Shown one piece after another: positions 24,834-33,500 of a DNA stretch of 64,000 nucleotides (its first letter is position 1; each line of letters starts with the position of its first letter). The stretch spans positions 806,001 to 870,000 of the forward strand of contig VFIW01000010.1 of assembly GCA_006386115.1 (NCBI GenBank), read 5' to 3'. The notes under the pieces are model-generated. The model searched no databases. It was not told the origin of the DNA and was given only the letters and a program-made list of their open reading frames with translations. The position numbers and the translations under genes are program-made. The DNA comes from Globisporangium splendens (lineage: Eukaryota > Oomycota > Peronosporomycetes > Pythiales > Pythiaceae).

Positions 24834-26840
24834 TTAGTTCGCTTCTTGCGGCTGCTGCAGCGTCTTGGAGCGTTTGGACATGAGGTACTCGGTTGAGTCT
24901 CCTCCACCAACGCCTTCGGTCGCGTTCACTGCGGCAGCGACGCTGTCGGCATTGTCTTCATTTGCAAGCTCCGGTGTCGGCGGGGTTTCTTCAGGCTCGG
25001 CGCCGCTTTGGCCAAACTCGTTCGTGCGCGTAACGTCCACGGGGTAGATCCACTTCTGGTAGAGGTAGATGAAGAAGATGAGGTCGTCGCGGAAGCAGCT
25101 CAGGCGGTGCATCCACGGCATCTTGATCACGAACGCGAACAAATCGTCGATGAATGTGTTGAGCGACTTGTACACCATCGCGCGCCACGGCAGGTGCGCG
25201 ACCGACTTAAGCTTGTAGTTGATGTACAACTGCGGCGTCATCATGATGAAGCCGAACGCGTACACGAAACTCGTCAAACTGGACACAACCCACGAGTACC
25301 AGCCCTTGTGCACGCCGTACGCGAGTGTGTAGAACGCGTGTCCGACGATCAAAGGGTACAAAACGTACGAAAGGTGCGCGACGGCCACGCGATCGTGCTC
25401 GGCTGTCGGTGAGTCGTTATACGAGTCGGCGCCAGAGATCACGATCTTGTTGTTCTCGTCGCGCGAGATCTTGATCGCCTTCTTGATCTTCCACGCCTCA
25501 ATGAGCAGCGAGATGAACGAGCTCGCGAGGATCATCCACGACGTGTCGTTGTCCATCAAGTACAGAAAGATCACGAGCTGGAAGAACGTGTTGAGCACAA
25601 TCGTGCGTAGCGAGAGCCCTGCGAGCGACTTCTGGTTCTTCCAGAAGCTCACGTCGTTCTTGAACGCGAGGAAATCAAACAGCGAGTGCAGCAGCGACAC
25701 GCACACCGTGAGACCGAGCAAATACGGGTTCGTCTCGATAAACATCTCCTTCATCTTGTCCGTGTCCTTCTTGGTCGACGTGCCCGACGCCTGCTGGTTC
25801 TTGAAATTCTGCTCCATCTGCGTGTACAGCGCGAATTTGTACAAGTGCAGCGGGTAGAATGAGAGCTCGAGCGGCAACGCGGTCACCGAGTTGTTCACCG
25901 GTAGCAAGTGGTCTTCCAGGATCCAAAACTCGTTCATGTACAGAACGGGGAGATAGAGTTGTGCGTCGTGGTTGACGTGCATGCCTGTTGCAAGGAACGG
26001 AGGCGGCTTGAGCTTCGCAGAGTACACGTTGGCGTCGTGCACGACGTTGATCGCGAACGCAGGCTTCCACATCGACACGTACGTGTTGTCCTCGCCTTCC
26101 ATAGTCGTAGCGCCCGCTTGCTCTTCTTCTTCTTCTTCCTTCACAGATTCCAGCAGATTGCGCTTCTTCGTGGCTTTCACGCGCGGGCGGAAGGTCGTGA
26201 GCTCGATAGTGCTGTTGAGACTGGCCATGCGGTCGTATGCTGAGTCCTCGGGGTTGGGCGAGAAGCCCTCCTTCGTAATAAACACGTGCGCGTACAGCGA
26301 GCCGTTGTTGAGCAGGTACTCGTCCACGGTCACATTGAGACTCTTGGCCCACACACCGTCTTCGTCTTCCGGGTTGCCCTGCGGGTCGTAGCGGATGTCC
26401 TTGATCCACCACATTAGCTGCTCCTGCTCGAACTCCGAGTTGAACTCGAAGCGCTCGTCGGGGGACACGTACACGCGCAGACTGAGCATGTCGCCGACCT
26501 GGAACGCGTTCTTGAACGACTTGAGAGGTTGCGGTGCTACGCCCTTGGCGCCGTTCTTCTGCTTCAGGTCGTGCTGCTGGAGGTTGAGCGCGTCGGGCGC
26601 GCTGCTGATGCCGCCGCCGGCCGGAGCGACCGCGTCGCCGATAGGGTCGGCAGAGGGCGGGTTCATGGCGTCCTTGATGCGCGTGAGCGGACCGCCGCCG
26701 CCCGTGACTGACTGGATGAGGTACCAGAAGAGGATCATGCGCACCACCGGGAAGAGTCGGTCCCACAGCGTCTGCGGCTGCTCTGCGTTCGCATTGGCGT
26801 CATTCGCAGGCGCCTGAGGCGCGTTCGCGTTCGCTGCCAT
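24834..26840 (-). CDS. CLPTM1-family multi-pass membrane protein
   Basis: A single uninterrupted frame of 668 residues, matching the usual CLPTM1 length (about 670). I chose the ATG giving MAANANAPQAPAND because upstream codons in the same frame read like untranslated leader. A first membrane segment (VVRMILFWYLIQSV) is followed by a long lumenal region with LRVYVSPDERF, YAHVFITKEGFSP and LPLELSFYPLHLYK. A C-terminal bundle of hydrophobic segments follows (SLAGLSLRTIVLNTFFQLVI, LIVGHAFYTLAYGV, FVYAFGFIMMTPQLYINY), with DDLIFFIYLYQKWIYPVD, a hallmark of the family. The tail is acidic and Thr/Glu/Pro-rich. CLPTM1 proteins sit in ER membranes and affect receptor assembly and trafficking in animals; the role here is unknown. 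It starts 196 nt upstream of the LRR gene on the same strand. Confidence 0.92.
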   Translation of the reverse strand: MAANANAPQAPANDANANAEQPQTLWDRLFPVVRMILFWYLIQSVTGGGGPLTRIKDAMNPPSADPIGDAVAPAGGGISSAPDALNLQQHDLKQKNGAKGVAPQPLKSFKNAFQVGDMLSLRVYVSPDERFEFNSEFEQEQLMWWIKDIRYDPQGNPEDEDGVWAKSLNVTVDEYLLNNGSLYAHVFITKEGFSPNPEDSAYDRMASLNSTIELTTFRPRVKATKKRNLLESVKEEEEEEQAGATTMEGEDNTYVSMWKPAFAINVVHDANVYSAKLKPPPFLATGMHVNHDAQLYLPVLYMNEFWILEDHLLPVNNSVTALPLELSFYPLHLYKFALYTQMEQNFKNQQASGTSTKKDTDKMKEMFIETNPYLLGLTVCVSLLHSLFDFLAFKNDVSFWKNQKSLAGLSLRTIVLNTFFQLVIFLYLMDNDTSWMILASSFISLLIEAWKIKKAIKISRDENNKIVISGADSYNDSPTAEHDRVAVAHLSYVLYPLIVGHAFYTLAYGVHKGWYSWVVSSLTSFVYAFGFIMMTPQLYINYKLKSVAHLPWRAMVYKSLNTFIDDLFAFVIKMPWMHRLSCFRDDLIFFIYLYQKWIYPVDVTRTNEFGQSGAEPEETPPTPELANEDNADSVAAAVNATEGVGGGDSTEYLMSKRSKTLQQPQEAN

Positions 26841-27600
26841 GGAGGCGTCTCGAGGGGAAGTGCACAAGTGTGCACGCACACTGACAGTGAGACCTTGGGA
26901 GATGGGGGAAGAAATAAACGCACGATGTGATTGGCCGAAAACGATTTTGACCAATGAAGGAGGTGATGGGGATAAGAGAGGGAAAGTTGTTTTGGGCAAG
27001 CATTTTGGGTTTTTGTGCAAGTGGCAAAGCATAGAGAACGACACACCTCTAATCCTTACGGACAGTGTTTGTTGGCTCACGTTATCCAGCGTGCAGGTCG
27101 AGAGAGTTTGCTCCTCGGTTCTATGAGTAGGTTATTTGCGTGTACAACGGAGAGGTTAATGTCGACGCAAAACAATGCAGTTATTTCATGTAAGTTCTAA
27201 CTGGATAAAATCAAAACTGCGGCTCTGCGGTTGGTCGAAAGAAATGACCAGCTCACTCAATCCATCGATCAGCCAACCAATCAGCCATGTGAGGAGGCTT
27301 GAGTCTTTGATGGTAAATTGAGAAGTGAGATTGAGAAAACTGTTGAAGAAAAAAACTCAACTACTTCGTTGCTAGTCCTTGCTCCCCTTGGGGCTCTTCC
27401 TACTCGTGTTCTTTCACTTGCGTGCTACTTGGTTTTTTACTGGATTTTCTCATATCTGATTTTTCTTCATTTTGTGTGGACAGGAGGGCTTCTAAGATAA
27501 CAGATGGATTCTCGTCCTATCTTTACCTATGCATAAACATACAATCATTCCTAAAGATGTCGTAATCATCTACCAACATTCCGATGTACCGAAATATTGG
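26841..27600. other. Intergenic region upstream of the CLPTM1 gene
   Basis: Contains the CLPTM1 leader and presumably its promoter on the minus strand. The rest is AT-richer than the genes and has no ORF with recognisable features, RNA gene or repeat that I can support. The right end borders the decayed gypsy fragment. Confidence 0.4.
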
Positions 27601-28739
27601 CACATTGTACCATCATGGTACCGTCGACCCTTACATCCTCCCGCGATTGACTTCTCGTTGGAGCTGTTGATATTCTCCGACGAGAACATTCCAATGGGAG
27701 ACGTTTTTGACGTTGTCTTCATTTTTGGTCGTAGTAGCGTTTCTGAGACTCTTGTGCTTGCTTAAGTTGCTTCTTCGCTTTGTCAATTATCTTTTCTCTC
27801 TCATCGTGGAAGGTTTTTGCAATCTCAGCAAGATCGGTTGTTTCTTTGCGTTTGCTTATCTTACTTGCTGCGGGTAGACCCACCGGATGACGCTCCTTAC
27901 GTCCAGTGTCGATTTCAAACGGCGAAAGTCCAGTTGAAGCGCTGGTTAATGTTGTGTGAGCGTACTCTGTCGTTGCCAGTTTTTCTGTCCAGTCACGGCC
28001 GTGGTACGATGTCATGCACCGAAGAGCGTCTTCCAATATCAGGTTTTGTCGTTCAGTTTGACCATCAGCTTGGGCACGATGTGGCGTGGTCATGTTCAAC
28101 TTGATTCCCATAATCTTCGCTAACGAGCACCAAAAGTGCGACGTGAACTTCGGATCTCTGTCACTTATGATCACAGCTGGCATGCCGTGGTGGCGAACGA
28201 CGTCATCGAAGAAGACGTGGGCAATTTTTTCTGCGTTGTCGGTAGTCTTGACTGCGACGTACTTGGCTCGCTTGGAGAGTTTGTCGACGACTGTGAAAAT
28301 CGCATCGAATCCATTCGATTCTGGGAGTCCGGTGATGAAGTCCATTGAAACAACTTCCCAGCATTCCTCTGGGATAGCGATCGGAATCAGCTTGCCATTC
28401 TTCTTTGCATTGCTGTGCTTCCATCTTGCACATGTCTCACAGTTGCTGACGTAGTCATGGATGTCTTTTTCTATACTCTTCCAATAGTATCATTGCACAA
28501 TTCGGAGGTATGTTCGACGGATACCTAGATGAGCTGCGATGGCTGAATCGTGGAAACTCGTGATGATCTTCGTGCGAAGTTGATAGTCCTCAGGTACACA
28601 CAAACGAAGAGTGTTATTCTGCGTGCGGAGATAGAGCGGCTCATCCATCTTTACGGACTTATCCGACGTGTCTTGGTTTTCTCATGCGTCGCGATACTTC
28701 TTATCCTTTTTACAAGCGCTGATGAAAGCATTGCGCTCG
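27600..28739 (-). pseudogene. Decayed Ty3/gypsy pol fragment (element D): integrase and start of C-terminal region
   Basis: Reading on the minus strand from 28739: a linker, the integrase zinc finger (H...H near LRTKIITSFHDSAIAAHLG and C..C in VSNCETCARWK), then the catalytic core (SMDFITGLPES, AVIISDRDPKFTSHFW, ADGQTERQNLILEDALR; D, D and E visible). The core ends at 27719 with a stop, and a further reading-frame-shifted stretch to about 27600 still resembles the following domain. In-frame TGA codons lie near 28490 and 28685, at sites where arginine or tryptophan is expected. Neither LTR is visible. Its sequence differs clearly from A, B and C, so it is an older, different family. Its 5' side is cut by element A. 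Confidence 0.8.
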
Positions 28740-29390
28740 TGTAATGGGCTATACCTAGCCATTACATGAAGGTGGATCTGTTCACAGATCTAGTGTGCCA
28801 CACACCACCTTCAGTGTGCATTGTGGAGAGACAATTAACAAACGGATTACGGTACGACAGTCCCCACATGCACATGTGACGTCATCCCATGACGTCACGA
28901 GCGCTCTCTGTGCTGATCAGTGCACAATGTTGTTCACATGTACTAATCAGTACAGAGTGATGGCATCCATGTACTAATCAAGTACTGAGTGATGGTTCCT
29001 ACTTGGGAAACTGCACTGGTGATGAGACCGACGTGTGTCTGCCACCTAAAGTGAGTGGCTGTAGCCAATCACTTTGCAGTGAATTTTCCACGGGACTTCA
29101 AGTTCAAGCTTCTCGAAGATCTCGTGGGTTCAACCTCAGTGTACCCAAGGTTTTATATACCAGATTCATAGGTTTTATTGTGTATGTTTAGGTTTTAGTT
29201 ATAAAACCTCTAGGAGCCCTTGGGGTTCATTTACAAGTAGCGACAGGAACCATAACCTTTTCAATTCAGTTGCAAATTTTTTCTCAAGCCCTCAAGTCGT
29301 TCTTCTCTCCCTCCAAGTCGGGATTGCTTCCTCGTCGCACAAGCGTGTGTGCCGTGTTTTGGGGACTGTTTGGAACAGCGCCCCATTACA
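28740..29390 (+). repeat. 5' LTR of element A
   Basis: 651 bp, TG...CA ends. It begins with a near-perfect inverted repeat, TGTAATGG ... CCATTACA (28740-28766), and ends CGCCCCATTACA. It carries two perfect TGACGTCA sites, a block of related GTACTAATCA/GATCAGT motifs (28910-28990) and a TATA-like TTTTATATACC near 29150. It is very similar to the two LTRs of element B. Confidence 0.9.
28877..28897. promoter_or_regulatory. Pair of TGACGTCA (CRE-type) palindromes in the LTR
   Basis: Two perfect 8-bp TGACGTCA palindromes 13 bp apart, the classic site for bZIP factors of the CREB/ATF class. The pair is present in both LTRs of B (39342-39362 and 46316-46336). The 3' LTR of A keeps one (35833-35840) and has TGACGCCA for the second. 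Conservation in three LTRs favours a role in LTR transcription. Confidence 0.5.
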
Positions 29391-29392
29391 CC

Positions 29393-29410
29393 TGGTAGCA
29401 CTTCGAGCGG
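29393..29410 (+). promoter_or_regulatory. Primer-binding site of element A
   Basis: TGGTAGCACTTCGAGCGG starts two bases after the 5' LTR, where a tRNA 3' CCA end would pair. The first eight bases match what an initiator-Met tRNA end would give; the rest does not match a tRNA I know. Element B has the same sequence, and C has a similar one starting CGG. Confidence 0.55.
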
Positions 29411-29494
29411 TCCTTCCAGCGACCAAGCCAAGAAAGGTTTGACGAAGCGGCTTTGAGCACTTCGCGCATTCCTGTCCAAGACCTACTTCCGTCT

Positions 29495-30550
29495 ATGTCT
29501 GAGAACATGGAAGGAGTAGATGTGCCACTCGGTCCAGCAGTACCGGAAACTGTCGAGTTGACGAATGAGTATTTTCCTCATTTGTCTCCTTATGAGTGGT
29601 CGGCGCTGGAGCGGATGCGAAACGTCATCGGGGAGGCTGCTGTAATCAGCCTGCTACGATCGGCGTCTCCTGAAGACCAGAAGAACGCTGCGGTCAGTTT
29701 CATGCACCACGAGATTATTGAATCTCGAAAGCAGGTCGCAACCCCTGTTTCGTCCTTCAGGACGGTGCCGCTGAAGCTGGATGTGTCTCCGTATCGTGGC
29801 GGAGAGAACGAGCCTCTTTCGAGATGGTTCGTCGAGTTGGATGCAGCCACCACTGCAAGACAACTTCGTGACCCAATGCAGCAAGTGTTGTTCGCGATGT
29901 CCAACCTTGCGGGTCGTGCAAAGAGCTGGGCTTATGGGAAGCGTTTGTCGGATCCAAACTGCTTCTACAGCTACGAAGACTTCAAGGCGGAGCTCAAGGC
30001 AGCGTTTGAACCACCGCAGAGTGAGTTCCGTGCGCGTGCCGAGTTCCTCAAGCTTCGCCAAGGCCGTTTCGATCTGCATTCGTATGCACAACGAGCGCGC
30101 TTCTTGGTCTCAAGCATCGTGGACGAGCCGATTGACGTTCCAACGCAAGTTGTGACGTTCATGACGGGTCTGAACGACGGGCCAATCCGGAACCAATTGT
30201 TCCGTGAGTATCCCAAGACGCTGGACGAAGCCATCAGCCGTGCGATGCAAGAAGAGTTCAGCATCAAGCAAGCCAAGTTCCAAGGGTTTCCGTCAAGGCC
30301 ACCAAGACAAGCGAATGTCGCGCACGATGGCCCAGAGCCGATGGACATCTCGTACATTTCCACGCCTGGAAATGGACGTCCTCACAACGATGTAAAATGT
30401 TTCCGTTGTGGGAAGTCGGGTCACTTCGCTCGGAACTGCAAAGTGTCTTTGCCTGACCGGCAAACGACACAGGGTTTGCGCTCGAACAACTACGGTCGCG
30501 GCCGTGGGTTCGATCGTTCCCAACGTTCAAAAAACGGGAACGACCAGTAG
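29495..30550 (+). CDS. gag: Gag polyprotein of element A
   Basis: 351 residues from the first ATG (MSENMEGVDVPLG). The frame is open upstream to 29453, but only non-ATG starts occur there. A retrotransposon Gag domain is recognisable (LSRWFVELDAA, MSNLAGRAKSWAYG, FEPPQSEFRARAEFLKLRQG). Near the C-terminus is one CCHC zinc knuckle, CFRCGKSGHFARNC, followed by a basic tail. Gag forms the virus-like particle and packages RNA. The last codons contain the slippery heptamer and the stop lies inside the downstream stem. Confidence 0.93.
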   Translation: MSENMEGVDVPLGPAVPETVELTNEYFPHLSPYEWSALERMRNVIGEAAVISLLRSASPEDQKNAAVSFMHHEIIESRKQVATPVSSFRTVPLKLDVSPYRGGENEPLSRWFVELDAATTARQLRDPMQQVLFAMSNLAGRAKSWAYGKRLSDPNCFYSYEDFKAELKAAFEPPQSEFRARAEFLKLRQGRFDLHSYAQRARFLVSSIVDEPIDVPTQVVTFMTGLNDGPIRNQLFREYPKTLDEAISRAMQEEFSIKQAKFQGFPSRPPRQANVAHDGPEPMDISYISTPGNGRPHNDVKCFRCGKSGHFARNCKVSLPDRQTTQGLRSNNYGRGRGFDRSQRSKNGNDQ

Positions 30551-30569
30551 GGGCGGGGCCTCCTACTGG
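30529..30569 (+). promoter_or_regulatory. Programmed -1 frameshift signal between gag and pol (element A)
   Basis: Slippery heptamer A AAA AAC at 30529-30535, in the correct register (gag codons TCA AAA AAC). An 8-nt spacer follows, then a perfect 8-bp stem, CCAGTAGG (30544-30551) with CCTACTGG (30562-30569). The loop can add three GC pairs (GGC with GCC). The gag TAG is inside the 5' arm. pol lies in the -1 frame and is open back through the heptamer. Confidence 0.8.
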
Positions 30570-33500
30570 GCTCGAAAAGAGGACTGTGTTTGTGGATACA
30601 CAGGACTCTGGCCCCAATGTGCATGATGCGCATGCAGTTTCCACGAGGGAGAACAGTGTCAGTCAAACGTCAAGTTTGATCGTTCTCAAAGTTCAAGTAG
30701 ACGGTATTGCAACGCCTCTACGAGCTTTGGTTGACACTGGTGCGTCGAACAATTTTGTTCGAAATGAAGTGATCGTCAGGCATGGTGTCTTCGTGCCTGA
30801 TGCGAATGAAGACAAGACGATGATTATCCGGTTGGCCAACTGGTCGACTGTGAAGATGCCAAAGCGCGTGGTGCGCTTGGCAATCAAGTGTGAAGATTTC
30901 CGAGGTGAAGACGAGTTCATTTTACTCGACCTCGATGACAAGTTTGATCTGATTCTGGGAATGCCGTGGTTGAAGCGTTATCAACCTAGCATTGACTGGA
31001 TGAAGATGAAGATCTCCGTTGACAAGTCACGTGATGTTGACTTGTGCTGCACAACAACGGACGAAGTGGTGTGGGTGTACACATCTGTGGAAGAGATCCC
31101 GGATGACCCTCGTGATATTGCGGTGTGCGATGGCCCCCCATGTTCACGAGCGGTACCCATCTTGAAGAAGACTACTGGAGGTGGAGCAGTCAGGCGCCAA
31201 CAAAAGACTGTCTCCTTTGCCATCGACCCCATGGGTGAGGCGATGTGCGTGGAAGAAACGAATGGGAAAAGAGCCGAAGAGCCATCCCGAGAGAAGAAGA
31301 AGAAGACCAGCAAGAAGAGTGTCCCGTGTGCCCCTGATGAAGGTACATGTTACGGTGACGAAGGAAGTGTCCAAGCACAAGACATTTCAAGCGAGTTTGC
31401 GAATATCGCGGTCTACAATGAAGATGGTGACAGCAACGTAATGCGTCACATTGAAGTCGAAAATCCTCCAAGCTCAGTCGAAGAGTTGATTTCCTTGCCA
31501 TGGATGAGCAAGAAGACGCTGAAGCGTAGCCTAGCGAAAGGCGAAATTTCGCAGGTCTGCATGATCGTCGATGTTGACGACGCAGAAGACATCAACACGG
31601 TATCAGCAACGGAGGCTGAAGTGTTCGATGAGAAGACACGGAAGGAAAGGTTCGAGGAGCAGTCATGGGACGGTCTCAAAACGAACCCCGTGTATGAACT
31701 TGTCAAGGAATATGAGGACATATTCCCAGACAAGGTGCCGGACGAACTGCCATTCGATAGAGGCATTCGTCATGAGATTGACATACTTCCTGGCACGAAG
31801 TATTGTATCACACGGCAGTGGCCGTTGCCAAGAGAACAAGTCGTTGCGATCGACGAGTTCTTTGCGCAACGTGCTAAGGCTGGGCATGTGCGAGAGAGCA
31901 AGTCTCCACATTGCAGCCCAACCTTCTGTGTGAAGAAGGCAACTGGTGGTTGGCGCATCGTTCACGCTTTCAACAGGCTGAACGACGCTACCATTCCAGC
32001 CCAAACTCCGGTTCCACGCAAGGATATGATCCTTGATGGAATGGTTGGCAGTACTGTCTTTAGTGCTATCGATCTGAAAGATGGGTTCTATCAGATTCGA
32101 ATGCGCGAAGATGATGTACCACTGACCGCAGTGAGTACCTCGAGTGGTATGCTGTGGGAATGGATGGTGATGCCACAGGGTTTGAGGAATGCTCCTGCAA
32201 CCTTCAATCGAATGGTCACGAACGTTCTTCGTCCTTTGCGAACATTTGCACCGAGTTACTTTGACGATATTTTCGTTCATAGTAAGTCCGCGAATGGGAA
32301 ATCTGATGTCGATGTTCATCTAGATCATCTTCGTCAAGTCTTCCAGGTCGTGCGTGAAAACAAACTCTACGCAAACTTGAAGAAGTGCATGTTCTTCGCC
32401 CCCGAGATCCCTGTTCTCGGTTGTTTTGTGGGCAAGAGCGGTGTTCGAGCCGATCCGGAGAAGGTCAAAGCTATTGACGATTGGCCTGTGCCTCAGAATG
32501 TCAAACAGCTGAGACAATGGTTGGGTTTGGCCAATTACTTGCACAAGTACACGCGCAATTATGCAGCGTTGGTGCAACCCCTCACACGGCTCTTGAAGAA
32601 AGACGTTGAGTGGAAGTGGTCGAGAGACCATGAGACGGCGTTCGAAGAAGTCAAGAGGAGTCTTCGAGAAGCTCCTGTGTTGGCTCTGCCAAACCACGAC
32701 AAGCCGTTCCACGTCGTCTGTGATGCGAGCGACTATGCCATCGGTTGCACATTGATGCAACACGATGATGAGGGTCATGAGCGAGTTGTGTCGTATCAGT
32801 CACGACAACTCCGACCCGCAGAACGGAACTACCCAGTTCATGACAAAGAACTTCTGGCGATGAAGTATTCTTTGGTCAAGTTCCGTGTGTATCTGCTTGG
32901 AGAGGAGCGCTTTGCGATCTACACAGATCATGCGTCGCTGCGTACAGCGGTAAAGACTCCTCACTTGTCGCAAAGAATGGCGAGATGGTTCTCCTTCTTT
33001 GCAGAGTACAACTTTGTTGTACACTACAAGCCAGGCAAGACGAACATCTTAGCCGATGCGCTTTCAAGACGTCCGGATTACGATCCGAAGACCAAGAGTG
33101 AAGACACGGACGGAGCGTGTCGACTCTGTGAAGATGTTCAAGCGATCGCAGTGCAAGCTACGACTACAGTGCGAGAAGACATTGTCGAAGGGTACAAGTC
33201 TGACGAAACATGTCAGGACTTGTTGAAGTATTTCAAGGACCCTTCGGACAGAGCACTGCAAGGTCTTCCGTCACGCACAAGGTCGCGAGTTCACCGCTTC
33301 CGAGTACACAATGGGTTGTTGTACTACGCGGTTGAACAAGGGGATACAGCAAGGGTTGTTGTTCCCAACGACGAAGGTCTGCGTCATCGACTCTTGTATG
33401 AGTACCATGACAGTCCTTCGGGTGGCCACCTCGGACGTGAGAAAACGTTTCTCAGTCTTTCCCGGGATTACTACTGGCCACACATGTACAAGTGGGTGCG

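Noticed and set aside
25675..26766. 363-codon minus-strand ORF within the CLPTM1 gene
   Set aside because: Same strand, other frame, low-complexity Arg/Ala/Gly-rich translation; the CLPTM1 frame explains the sequence.
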